Below, piece by piece: positions 24,677-33,161 of a stretch of DNA of 64,000 nucleotides. The stretch covers positions 248,001 through 312,000 of the forward strand of contig ABVW01000001.1 in the NCBI GenBank assembly GCA_000173115.1. Reading direction: 5' to 3'. Each line of letters opens with the position of its first letter. The stretch's first letter is position 1. A program made the position numbers and the translations under genes. Source of the DNA: Flavobacteria bacterium MS024-3C. Its GTDB lineage: Bacteria; Bacteroidota; Bacteroidia; Flavobacteriales; Flavobacteriaceae. The notes under the pieces are model-generated. The model was not told where the DNA came from, did no database searches, and saw only the letters and a list, made by a program, of their open reading frames with translations.

Positions 24677-26745
24677 ATGAAAAAAATTATACTGAGTTTA
24701 GTCATTGCGCTTACAACCGTGAGCCTTTACGCACAAATAGATAGAAGTACTATGCCCGAGGCTGGACCAGCCCCAACGATCAATTTAGAGGAACCCATCC
24801 GTTTTGAACTTAAAAATGGCTTGACAGTGATGGTGGTAGAAAACCACAAATTACCTAGGGTCTCTATTCAATTAAGTATAGACAATCCACCGAGTTTAGA
24901 AGGAGAAAAAGCAGGTGTTTCAAGTTTAGCCGCTGGATTATTGGGTAATGGAAGCACCAATATATCCAAGGATGCATTTATCGAAGAAGTAGATTTTTTA
25001 GGCGCTAGTTTAAATTTTGGCGCGTCTTCTGCTTTTGCCAGTTCCTTGTCTAAATACTTTCCTAGAATATTAGAACTTATGGCAGACGCTGCCATTAACC
25101 CTAATTTTACTGAAGAGGAGTTTCAAAAGAAAAGGAAAAACTACTCACTGGCTTAAAATCTCAAGAAAAAGATGTTTCTGCAATGGCTGGAAGGGTTCAA
25201 AGTGCCATTGCTTACGGAAAAGAGCATCCTTATGGAGAGTTTGCTACTGAAGAAACAGTAAATAAAGTGAGTCTAGAAGATGCTAAAAAATTCTATCAAA
25301 CTTACTTTAATCCAAACAATGCTTATTTGGTGATCATTGGAGATGTAGACACAAAAGCCGTAAAAAAGTTAGTTAAGAAGCATTTTAATTCATGGGAGAA
25401 AGGCGCTCAAGTATTGACCAATTGGAAAAATCCAGTAACTGCCTCACAAGCGACAATTAACTTTATTGACATGCCTAATGCTGTTCAGTCTGAGGTAAGT
25501 GTTCAGAATGTGGTTAAACTTCAGATGAAAGATCCTGACTATCTGCCCACTTTAATGGCCAACAGAATTTTAGGTGGCGGTGGTTCTGCTAGATTGTTTC
25601 AAAATTTAAGAGAAGACAAAGCCTACACATACGGATCGTACTCAAGTATTGGAAACAGTAAATATGTGCCTTCAAGATTTAGAGCATATGCCAGTGTTAG
25701 AAATGCTGTGACTGATTCAGCTGCAGTACAAATTTTAGAAGAGATTCAAAAAATCACATCTGAGCCTGTAACTCAAAAAGAGTTAGATGCCGCAAAAGCA
25801 ACTTACGTAGGTAATTTTGTAATGGCCTTAGAAAGACCTAGTACAATTGCTAACTACGCACTAAATATTGAAACAGAAGGCTTATCAAAAGACTTTTACA
25901 AAACCTACTTAGAGCGCATTAACGCCATTACTATAGCAGATGTACAACAAGCAGCTGGAAAGTATTTTAGCACAGAAAATACCCAAGTAGTCGTAACAGG
26001 AAAGGGCAAAGAGGTCCTAGAGAACTTAGAAAAAATGACTTTCCAAGGAAAAAAACTTCCTGTAAAGTATTTCAACACAAATGCAGACCAAGTAGAAAAA
26101 CCTGAATACAAAATGGAGCTTCCAGCAGGGGTAACTGCGCAAAGCGTTATTGATCTATATTTAGATGCTATTGGAGGAAGGACCGTTTTAGAAAAGGTAA
26201 AAACAGTCGCTATTTTTGCTTCAGGTGAAGTTCAAGGTATGGCATTAAACTTTCAATTAGTCAGGACCTCTGACAACCAATTCATGCAAAACATTGAAAT
26301 GATGGGTAGGTCAATGAGCAAACAAGTATTTAATGGAGAGAATGGTTATGCCATGATGCAAGGACAAAAAATGGACTTTAATCCACAGCAAGCGGCCATG
26401 ATTAAAGATGAAGCACAACCTTTTTACGAGCTTCACTTAGATCCAGAAGTAATTTCACTAGAAGGGATTGAAAAAATAGATGGTGAAAATGCTTACAAAG
26501 TAAAAGTGTCTGGCAACAGAGTTGCTTTTTACAATGTAGCCAGCGGTCAAAAAGTTCAGGAGGTTACCACCACAGAAATGATGGGACAGACCATTGAAAG
26601 TACCATGAAATTTGGAAACTACAAAGAAGCCTCAGGAATTATGTTTCCATTTTATCTCGGACAAATGATGGGGCCACAATTAATAGAGTTTAACATAGAT
26701 AAAGTTGAAGTGAATAGTGGTGTAACCGCTGAAGATTTTAACTAA
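24677..26745 (+). CDS. M16 peptidase, non-catalytic partner with LolA-like tail, frameshifted
   Basis: This exported protein (signal MKKIILSLVIALTTVSLYAQ) has two M16 domains but no HxxEH; the matching region reads SSLAAGLLGNGSTNI. The second domain keeps the substrate-binding RLFQNLREDKAYTYGSYSS. A C-terminal domain of about 210 residues (VIDLYLDAIGGRTVLEKVK onward) resembles the outer-membrane lipoprotein-sorting (LolA-like) beta fold. The frame breaks near 25126-25136: one extra base in CAAAAG(G)AAAAGG would read QKEKEKLLTGLKSQEKDVSA and join the two ORFs (24677-25156 and 25183-26745) into about 689 residues. A sequencing error is likely. Confidence 0.85.
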
Positions 26746-26778
26746 AAGGGAATACCCTTCAATATGAAATTGAATATT

Positions 26779-26810
26779 AAAACAGCGCCCTACGGGCGCT
26801 GTTTTTTTTT
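26779..26810 (+). terminator. intrinsic terminator of the M16 operon
   Basis: A 12-bp stem AAAACAGCGCCC / GGGCGCTGTTTT (26779-26790 and 26794-26805) with a TAC loop and a T9 run. Confidence 0.93.
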
Positions 26811-26843
26811 ACCTTTGTGAAACCCATATAACACCCATTTCTA

Positions 26844-27290
26844 ATGATAAAAAAAATAGTCCTTTTTGCCCTTGTTTTAATTGGATTGCAGGCTTGTAAA
26901 TCTGACGCTAAAAAAGAAGCGCCTTCACTTATGAAAGAAGTTATGGATGTACATGACGCAGTAATGCCTAAAATGGGTACCATTGGTAAATTAGTTAAGT
27001 TACTCAATCAGCAAAAAGACAGTCTTTTGGAAGCGGCACCTACAGCAGAAATTGATTTAAAAATAGTCGCGCTTTCCACGGGTTTAGACAGCCTGCAGAA
27101 AGCCCATAAAAAAATGATGACATGGATGAAAGATTTTGGGGGTAATTTCACGGCAGACGAAATCTCAAAAGGCAAAGCTTTAAACGCTGAAAAGAAATCC
27201 ATACTTGAGCAAGAGGCTATAAAAGTAAAGGAAATGGAAGCCGCTATCATTGGCAGCATCCAATATGCTGAGCAACTTTCAAACCAATAA
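26844..27290 (+). CDS. small coiled-coil lipoprotein of unknown function
   Basis: The 148-residue protein starts with a lipoprotein signal (MIKKIVLFALVLIGLQACK; lipid-modified Cys18). The rest is rich in Lys, Glu, Ala and Met with long predicted helices (about residues 30-75 and 75-140), for example KILVKLLNQQKDSL-type heptads around 52-66. I recognise no enzymatic motif. It follows the terminator of the M16 operon, so it has its own promoter, not clearly visible. Flavobacterial genomes have similar small lipoproteins labelled hypothetical. Confidence 0.7.
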   Translation: MIKKIVLFALVLIGLQACKSDAKKEAPSLMKEVMDVHDAVMPKMGTIGKLVKLLNQQKDSLLEAAPTAEIDLKIVALSTGLDSLQKAHKKMMTWMKDFGGNFTADEISKGKALNAEKKSILEQEAIKVKEMEAAIIGSIQYAEQLSNQ

Positions 27291-27324
27291 ATTAAACTAG
27301 TGGTGGTTCAAATTCAGACGCGCC

Positions 27325-27403
27325 TTTGACCTTGTTGCCTTAATGAAGACCACACATCTTCTATTTTGACCTTGTTGCTTTATGAAGACTACACGTCTTC
27401 TAT
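27325..27403. repeat. tandem duplication at the 3' end of gldD
   Basis: Two copies of a 39-40 bp unit beginning TTTGACCTTGTTGC lie at 27325-27364 and 27365-27403. Each contains a small hairpin: GAAGA...TCTTC at 27345-27361, and GAAGAC, TACAC loop, GTCTTC at 27384-27400. The second copy runs into the gldD stop codon (27400-27402). Confidence 0.75.
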
Positions 27404-27963
27404 GGAGTCTTCCACGACACCTGAGAAATCATTTCCCTTAAATCCTCTATGATATATTGGGCTGCTGGATAGATAGAGTCGTAATTTGGCTTAATATTAA
27501 AATACAAAGCCCCATTTAAAAAATGCTTCTCCTTGTCTGTAACATAAAACTGAGCTGAAGAGGCCGCATTGCCTTTAATTTCATAAAGTACACCAGCCTT
27601 TGAGCCACCATCTTCTTCATAAGGATAAGCCACAATAGCGGTGGCTTTTGTTTGGTGCTCGGAGAGTTTCTTTTCAATTCCGTGAACCATTTCATCCAAA
27701 GAAAGGGTCACTGGCACGTAATTAATATACAGACTCGCATTTAATTCAGGGTAAAACAACTCAATGCTCTTTGACGTCTTATTTAAGACCTGCGCCCTTT
27801 TTGGGACAGGTAAAGTGTAATATTCGTTTTCAAACAAGCGGTAGTTGGCCTTTTGATAAGAAAGGGCCAAAAAGGCCTTGGGCTTGGGATATGTAGGCGT
27901 GGAATTGCAAGACGTTATAATAAACGCCACAAACAGACCCAAACCGCTATAAAAACCCCTCAC
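27400..27963 (-). CDS. gldD: gliding motility lipoprotein GldD
   Basis: GldD is a lipoprotein needed for flavobacterial gliding and type IX secretion function. The 187 residues begin with a lipoprotein signal (LGLFVAFIITSCNS, Cys at about 19) and show the GldD features YPKPKAFLALSYQKANYRLF and YYTLPVPKRAQVL. The start is a GTG 13 nt after the gldE stop. It is the last gene of the conserved run mutY, ssb, gldE, gldD. Confidence 0.93.
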   Translation of the reverse strand: MRGFYSGLGLFVAFIITSCNSTPTYPKPKAFLALSYQKANYRLFENEYYTLPVPKRAQVLNKTSKSIELFYPELNASLYINYVPVTLSLDEMVHGIEKKLSEHQTKATAIVAYPYEEDGGSKAGVLYEIKGNAASSAQFYVTDKEKHFLNGALYFNIKPNYDSIYPAAQYIIEDLREMISQVSWKTP

Positions 27964-27976
27964 AACAATTAATTTT

Positions 27977-29311
27977 TTAGACCTCTTTTTGGGGCAGTGT
28001 CACTTTAATTTGACGCAGCCTTTTTTTATCCAAATGCTCTACATTAAAAACGTAGTCGTTAAACACAATTTTAGCCCCTCTTTTTGGAAACCCTTGGGCA
28101 ATCTCTAATACAAATCCGGCGATTGTTTCAGACTCTCCTTTATGGTCTTCAAAAAGCGCGTCATCTTCAATTTTTGTGACCCTATAAAAATCTTTTAAGG
28201 TTGTTTTGCCCTCAAAAACAAAATTATAAGCATCTAATTTAGAGTATATTAAATCTTCGTCGTCAAACTCATCGCTAATATCACCTACTATTTCTTCAAT
28301 AATATCTTCCAAAGTAACAATCCCTGAAGTCCCTCCAAACTCATCTACCACAACAGCCAAATGCATTTTCTTCTCTTGAAATTCCAGCAATAAGTTATCC
28401 AGTTTTTTATTTTCAGGCACAAAGTAAGTAGGCCTGACTAAGGTGTTCCAATTAAAGGTTTTTCGGTCTATGTAGGGCAACAAATCTTTGACATACAATA
28501 CACCAATAATTTGATCCATATGGTCTTTGTATACGGGAATTCTTGAATATCCCTGACTGGTAATAGATTCTAAGACCTCGCCAAATTTCAGGTGGTCTGA
28601 CAAGGCAAAAATATCTATCCTTGGTCGCATGACTTGCTTTGTGTCAGTGTTTCCAAAAGACACAATACCCTCTAGAATTTTCTGCTCCTCTTTGGTAGTG
28701 TCTCCTTCAGAGGTTAATTCCAACGCCTGTGAAAGGTGGTCTATACTTAGGGTAGATTTTTGCTTACCCAACTTTTCATGTAAACTAATACTAATCCATC
28801 TCATTGGCATACTCAAAGGAGTAAAGAGGACATCTATCACTTTTAAAGGTACCGCCATTAATTGCGCAAAAGAACGTCTATTTCTATTGGCATATACCTT
28901 TGGAAGAATCTCCCCAAAGAGTAAGATCAAAAAAGTCACCAACACCACTTCGGTTAAAAATTTCAAAGAAATAAAACCAAACAAACGATAGGTAATAGAG
29001 GAAAAAAACACCGCTCCAAGATTACTAAAGAGCAAAACAATACCAATATTAATGGCATTATTCGCTATTAATATAGTCGCTAATAATTTTTTAGGTTTAT
29101 CCAAAAGCTTTACAACCAAAGAGGCCTTAGCATTAGACGCCTTTTCCAATTCCGATAAATCCGTTGAGGAAAGTCCAAAAAAAGCGACTTCAGCACCAGA
29201 AACTAGGGCAGAACAACTAATTAAAAAAAGTAAAACACCAATCTTAATTGAAAAAAAAGAAGGGTCAATGGCTAATAAATAATGGCTTAAAAAAAGGGGG
29301 TCAGGATCCAA
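27977..29311 (-). CDS. gldE: gliding motility-associated protein GldE (CNNM/CorC-type)
   Basis: The 444-residue membrane protein has an N-terminal DUF21 (CNNM) domain with four hydrophobic segments (about 20-190; VSGAEVAFFGLSSTDL), a pair of CBS domains (about 215-340; MRPRIDIFALS and VVVDEFGGTSGIVTLEDIIEEI) and a CorC/HlyC domain at the C-terminus. GldE supports GldD in gliding; the family is linked to ion transport. The start appears to be TTG (protein beginning LDPDPLFLSHYLL, read as Met), 19 nt after ssb, because no ATG precedes the conserved region. Confidence 0.93.
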   Translation of the reverse strand: MDPDPLFLSHYLLAIDPSFFSIKIGVLLFLISCSALVSGAEVAFFGLSSTDLSELEKASNAKASLVVKLLDKPKKLLATILIANNAINIGIVLLFSNLGAVFFSSITYRLFGFISLKFLTEVVLVTFLILLFGEILPKVYANRNRRSFAQLMAVPLKVIDVLFTPLSMPMRWISISLHEKLGKQKSTLSIDHLSQALELTSEGDTTKEEQKILEGIVSFGNTDTKQVMRPRIDIFALSDHLKFGEVLESITSQGYSRIPVYKDHMDQIIGVLYVKDLLPYIDRKTFNWNTLVRPTYFVPENKKLDNLLLEFQEKKMHLAVVVDEFGGTSGIVTLEDIIEEIVGDISDEFDDEDLIYSKLDAYNFVFEGKTTLKDFYRVTKIEDDALFEDHKGESETIAGFVLEIAQGFPKRGAKIVFNDYVFNVEHLDKKRLRQIKVTLPQKEV

Positions 29312-29330
29312 TCTTTACAGTTTAAATGAA

Positions 29331-29792
29331 TTAAAATGGCAGGTCATCTGAAGGATCAGAATGGGTATTTGATGCGTGCATTTGTTGGCTAGACTCAGTT
29401 ACATCTGCAGCGCTTGAATTCGTGGTTTGAGCGCCTTGAACCATGCTTCCATCTGACTTAGTAGAAAGAAAAGTAAAGTCTTGTACATGAACCTCAGTGG
29501 TGTATTTAGTAGTGCCGTCTTCTGCTTGCCACTGCCTGTTTTTCAAGCGACCTTCCACATAGACTTTATCTCCCTTACTCAAGTATTTCTCACAAATCTC
29601 AGCGGCTTTATTTCTAACCACTATGTTATGCCAATCTGTATTGGTCACTTTCTCCCCTGTCTGCTTGTTGGTATAGCTTTCGTTGGTGGCTATAGGAAAC
29701 CTACCTATACAGTTACCTCCCTCGAAATAATGGATTTTGACATCGTCACCTAGGTGACCTATTAACATAACTTTATTTAGTGTTCCGCTCAT
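29331..29792 (-). CDS. ssb: single-stranded DNA-binding protein
   Basis: The 153-residue protein has an OB fold (residues 1-105: MSGTLNKVMLIGHLGDDVKI, WHNIVVRNKAAEI, YVEGRLKNRQW) and a flexible tail ending in the acidic DDLPF partner-binding tip. It sits between mutY and gldE. TATTTTTG at 29812-29819 (minus strand) could be its own -7 box inside the end of mutY. Confidence 0.96.
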   Translation of the reverse strand: MSGTLNKVMLIGHLGDDVKIHYFEGGNCIGRFPIATNESYTNKQTGEKVTNTDWHNIVVRNKAAEICEKYLSKGDKVYVEGRLKNRQWQAEDGTTKYTTEVHVQDFTFLSTKSDGSMVQGAQTTNSSAADVTESSQQMHASNTHSDPSDDLPF

Positions 29793-29810
29793 AATTATTG
29801 TGGTATTATA

Positions 29811-30863
29811 TCAAAAATACGAATTTTTAAATGCATTTATAAAATCTGAAATCAAAACTGCTGTTGGAAATTGATCAATTGACCCAAAAGGCATACCTTT
29901 TTTTAAAGTAACGGCCGTTTCAATGACAATAAATGTAGCGTAAATATGCCTATGCGTAAGCTTGTGAACAATATAAGTGTCGTGATACACAAAGTGCTTG
30001 GCATTTTCATATAAAGAGAAATCTATAGCTGTTTCCATAGAAGTCAAAAGCCCTTCTACTGTTCTAGGGGCTGAAAAAGTAGCCAAAGGAAACTGATACA
30101 ATCCCTCCCAAATTCCTTTCCCTGTCCTTTTTTCATATAGGGTATTTCCAAAAGGATCTACAAAAACAAAGTAATAATGATATACTTTAACCGGCTTTTG
30201 TTTGGGTAATTTCACAGGTAACACAGTGACTTTTTGTGTTCGATAAGCCACACATGTGGACTGTAAAGGGCATGAAGGGCAGTCAGTAAGCTTAGGCGTG
30301 CATTGCAAAGCGCCAAATTCCATGATAGCCTGATTGTAATCAGATGGATTAGCCAGATCCAATTGATCCAATGCAATCGCTTTAAACAAGCGAGCACCCT
30401 CTGTGGTGTTAACGGGTACATCTATGCCAAAATAGCGGGACAACACCCTGTAAACATTCCCGTCGAGTACAGCCTCAGGGGAATTAAAACAAATAGAAGC
30501 AATTGCGCTGGCCGTATAATCCCCTACCCCCTTTAATTGAAGTAGCGCTTTGTAATTTGCAGGAAATACACCATTTAATTCATTTACTACATATTGAGCA
30601 GCTGCATGAAGGTTTCTGGCCCTAGAATAGTAACCCAATCCTTGCCAAAGTTTTAAAACCTGCTCTTCAGGAGCAGCAGCAAGATCAAAAACTGTTGGAA
30701 AAGCGTCGGTAAATTTTACATAATAAGGAGTTCCTTGAGCCACTCTAGTTTGTTGAAGTATAATTTCCGAAAGCCAAATATGGTATGGATCTTTAGTTTC
30801 CCGCCAGGGGAGTGATCGCTTATTTGCTTGGTACCAGTGTATAATTTCCTGAGAAAAGGACAT
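29811..30863 (-). CDS. mutY: A/G-specific adenine glycosylase MutY
   Basis: MutY removes adenine mispaired with 8-oxoguanine. The 350 residues include the HhH-GPD core (IILQQTRVAQGTPYYVKF; LKGVGDYTASAIASICF with catalytic Asp following), the 4Fe-4S ligands spaced C-x6-C-x2-C-x5-C (CTPKLTDCPSCPLQSTC) and a C-terminal NUDIX-like domain that reads oxoG. TACTTTTG at 30881-30888 on the minus strand is a possible -7 box. Confidence 0.96.
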   Translation of the reverse strand: MSFSQEIIHWYQANKRSLPWRETKDPYHIWLSEIILQQTRVAQGTPYYVKFTDAFPTVFDLAAAPEEQVLKLWQGLGYYSRARNLHAAAQYVVNELNGVFPANYKALLQLKGVGDYTASAIASICFNSPEAVLDGNVYRVLSRYFGIDVPVNTTEGARLFKAIALDQLDLANPSDYNQAIMEFGALQCTPKLTDCPSCPLQSTCVAYRTQKVTVLPVKLPKQKPVKVYHYYFVFVDPFGNTLYEKRTGKGIWEGLYQFPLATFSAPRTVEGLLTSMETAIDFSLYENAKHFVYHDTYIVHKLTHRHIYATFIVIETAVTLKKGMPFGSIDQFPTAVLISDFINAFKNSYF

Positions 30864-30943
30864 AAAGGCATGATGAATGTCAAAAGTAGGCCTTTATTAA
30901 CTTAAAATTAAGTCCATTAGAATAAAAGATTGAATTTAATTTA

Positions 30944-30951
30944 TATATTTG
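30944..30951 (+). promoter_or_regulatory. -7 promoter box of the HU gene
   Basis: TATATTTG followed by CAACCCG. Transcription would start near 30957, which excludes the TTG at 30949 as the start codon and supports the ATG at 30991. Confidence 0.6.
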
Positions 30952-30990
30952 CAACCCGAAAAAAATAGTACAGATTATATATCATACAAC

Positions 30991-31281
30991 ATGACAAAAG
31001 CAGATATCGTTACAAAAATCTCAGAAAAACTTGGTATTGAAAAAGGAGACATACAAGCTACAGTAGAAGCTTTTATGGAAGAAGTAAAAACTTCTTTGGA
31101 ATCTGGAGATAATGTTTACCTTAGAGGCTTTGGAAGCTTTATAATAAAAACAAGGGCAGAAAAAACCGGTAGAAATATTTCAAAAAATACTACTATCAAA
31201 ATTCCTGCACATAATATTCCCGCTTTTAAGCCTGCTAAAGTATTTGTAGAAGGTGTAAAAAGCAATGTAAACGTAAAATAA
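30991..31281 (+). CDS. HU family DNA-binding protein
   Basis: This 96-residue nucleoid protein bends DNA as a dimer. It has the HU fold: MTKADIVTKISEKLGIEKGD, then the dimer signature GFGSFIIKTRAEKTGRNI and arm residues NIPAFKPAKVF with the intercalating Pro. The open frame extends upstream to a TTG at 30949, but homology and the overlapping promoter favour this ATG. A very basic 29-residue gene follows 28 nt downstream. Confidence 0.96.
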   Translation: MTKADIVTKISEKLGIEKGDIQATVEAFMEEVKTSLESGDNVYLRGFGSFIIKTRAEKTGRNISKNTTIKIPAHNIPAFKPAKVFVEGVKSNVNVK

Positions 31282-31308
31282 AATATTAATCAATTAAAGG
31301 ACAGTCAT

Positions 31309-31398
31309 ATGCCTAGTGGTAAAAAAAGAAAAAGACATAAGGTAGCTACCCACAAACGCAAGAAGCGTCGGAGAGCTAACAGACACAAGAAAAAGTAG
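31309..31398 (+). CDS. 29-residue basic protein, AURKAIP1/COX24 (mS38)-like
   Basis: The ORF starts at the ATG at 31309 and encodes 29 residues beginning MPSGKKRKRHKVATHKRKKR, then RRANRHKKK. More than half are Lys or Arg. It matches the small Bacteroidota proteins annotated as AURKAIP1/COX24 domain proteins, relatives of the mitochondrial ribosomal protein mS38, so it is probably a ribosomal protein at the decoding side of the 30S (inference from the family). It lies between HU and RNase G, 28 nt after HU, and its stop codon is inside a terminator-like hairpin. It is too short for most gene finders. Confidence 0.85.
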   Translation: MPSGKKRKRHKVATHKRKKRRRANRHKKK

Positions 31399-31420
31399 TT
31401 TTTAAACTACTTTTTCTGTT
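31388..31420 (+). terminator. terminator-like hairpin overlapping the stop of the small basic gene
   Basis: AGAAAAAGTAGTTT (31388-31401) and AAACTACTTTTTCT (31404-31417) form a perfect 14-bp AT-rich inverted repeat. The TAG stop (31396-31398) lies in the left arm. Confidence 0.6.
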
Positions 31421-31496
31421 TCATACGTTCATTGACATTAACCCTAAAAACAAAGGGGTTGGCGGGTATTTAACCGTCTAAACAATAAATTTTAAC

Positions 31497-31518
31497 ACAC
31501 TTCAATTCGTTGAAGTGT
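31497..31518 (+). promoter_or_regulatory. UUCG-capped hairpin in the RNase G leader
   Basis: ACACTTCAA (31497-31505), TTCG loop, TTGAAGTGT (31510-31518) is a perfect 9-bp stem with a stabilising UUCG tetraloop. It ends 13 nt before the ATG of the RNase G gene. There is no T run, so it is not a terminator. It is a candidate autoregulatory or stability element. Confidence 0.6.
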
Positions 31519-31531
31519 CAATATACAAATC

Positions 31532-33082
31532 ATGGTAAAAAGAGAATTAATCATTAGATCTAATTCCACTACTGTTGATTTTGCCTTGTTAAAAGATGGA
31601 AAACTCACTGAGTTAAGCAAAGAAGAAGACAATAATAAGTTTTCTGTTGGTGATATTTTTATTGCCAAAGTAAGAAAACCTATTTCGGGATTAAACGCGG
31701 CTTTTGTAAATGTTGGCTATGAAAAAGATGCCTTTTTACATTACCACGATTTAGGACCACAATTGTCAACAATGCTAAAATTTATCAAAAGAGCTAGCAC
31801 AGGAAAAATGCGCGATTTCTCTTTGAAAAATGTAGCCTTTGAACCAGATATAGATAAAGATGGAACTATTAATGACGCCATTAAAGCCAATCAATCTATT
31901 CTAGTTCAAATTGTAAAAGAACCCATCTCAACCAAAGGACCACGTATTAGCTCTGAATTGTCCATTGCTGGACGATACTTAGTGATGGTTCCTTTCTCTG
32001 ATCGCGTATCTGTCTCACAAAAGATAGAGAGCAAAGAAGAAAAAGACCGCTTAAAAAGACTTGTGAAAAGTATTAAACCAAAAGGATTTGGGGTAATCAT
32101 TCGCACCGTTGCAGAAGGCAAAAAAGTAGCAGAATTAGATAGAGATTTACAGAACTTACTGAACAAATGGACAGTAATGTGTAAAAAACTGCACAAAGCA
32201 CCACATCCATCAAAGGTATTGGTTGAGCTCAACAGAGCCTCATCCATATTAAGAGACGTCTTTAATGACAGCTTCTCTGGAATACACGTAGATGACGAAA
32301 CTTTGTATACGCAGGTAAAAGATTATGTGCAGGAAATTGCACCAGAAAAAGAATCCATTGTAAAATTGTATGAAGCCACTGAGCCAATTTTTGAAAAATT
32401 TGGTATTGAACGCCAAATAAAAACATCATTTGGTAAAACGGCTACAATGAGTAAAGGAGCCTATTTAGTGATTGAACACACGGAAGCACTTCACGTAATA
32501 GATGTGAACAGTGGAAACCGTTCCAATAAAGCTAAAAATCAAGAGGACACTGCGCTAGATGTAAATCTATCCGCTGCCACAGAAATAGCCAGGCAATTAC
32601 GCCTGAGAGATATGGGTGGTATTATTGTGGTAGATTTCATTGATATGGCCAAAGGAGATCATCGAAAAAAATTGTTCGATCACCTGAGTGAAGAAATGAA
32701 GGAAGACAGAGCAAAACACAAGATTTTGCCTCCTAGTAAATTCGGACTCATACAAATTACAAGACAAAGGGTAAGACCCGAAATGAATATTAAGACAACT
32801 GAGCCACTACCGACCATTACAGGTAAGGAAGTAGAAGCGCCTATTGTTTTGCTGGATAAAATTACAGCAGATTTACAGAAACTTTTTGTAGGCCCTTCTA
32901 AGGACCACAAAGTAACCTTAAATGTACATCCTTTCATTGCAGCTTACCTTTCCCAAGGCATTCCTTCCATTAGACAAAAATGGTTTTTGGAATACAAAAA
33001 ATGGGTAAAAATTCAACCTCGAGATGCCTATCAGTATCTAGAGTACCGTTTTAAAAACAACGACGGAAAAACTATATATTAA
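31532..33082 (+). CDS. rng: ribonuclease G/E family endoribonuclease
   Basis: This 5'-end-dependent endoribonuclease acts in rRNA maturation and mRNA decay. The 516 residues contain an S1 RNA-binding domain (about 35-125: VGDIFIAKVRKPISGLNAAF, YEKDAFLHYHD), a 5'-sensor region (KGPRISSELSIAGRYLV), and the DNase I-like catalytic part with the metal-binding Asp residues in HVIDVNSGN and GGIIVVDFIDM. The Zn-link CPxCxG of RNase E is absent and there is no degradosome scaffold, which points to RNase G size. A UUCG hairpin precedes the start. Confidence 0.95.
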   Translation: MVKRELIIRSNSTTVDFALLKDGKLTELSKEEDNNKFSVGDIFIAKVRKPISGLNAAFVNVGYEKDAFLHYHDLGPQLSTMLKFIKRASTGKMRDFSLKNVAFEPDIDKDGTINDAIKANQSILVQIVKEPISTKGPRISSELSIAGRYLVMVPFSDRVSVSQKIESKEEKDRLKRLVKSIKPKGFGVIIRTVAEGKKVAELDRDLQNLLNKWTVMCKKLHKAPHPSKVLVELNRASSILRDVFNDSFSGIHVDDETLYTQVKDYVQEIAPEKESIVKLYEATEPIFEKFGIERQIKTSFGKTATMSKGAYLVIEHTEALHVIDVNSGNRSNKAKNQEDTALDVNLSAATEIARQLRLRDMGGIIVVDFIDMAKGDHRKKLFDHLSEEMKEDRAKHKILPPSKFGLIQITRQRVRPEMNIKTTEPLPTITGKEVEAPIVLLDKITADLQKLFVGPSKDHKVTLNVHPFIAAYLSQGIPSIRQKWFLEYKKWVKIQPRDAYQYLEYRFKNNDGKTIY

Positions 33083-33114
33083 AAAAAGCGGTCCTAACGG
33101 ACCGCTTTTTTTTT
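33081..33114 (+). terminator. intrinsic terminator of rng
   Basis: GCGGTCC (33088-33094), TAAC loop, GGACCGC (33099-33105), flanked by A7 and T9 tracts. Confidence 0.93.
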
Positions 33115-33161
33115 GCCTTTTTTTTAAGGTTTTGCGTACCTTTAAAATTCAAAATTCTTGC

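Noticed and set aside
28629-28991. 120-codon plus-strand ORF inside gldE
   Set aside because: It is antisense to the clear GldE reading frame and has no recognisable domain or promoter; a shadow ORF.
30949-30990. Upstream TTG start adding 14 residues to HU
   Set aside because: The TTG overlaps the -7 promoter box and the HU family starts at the internal ATG at 30991.
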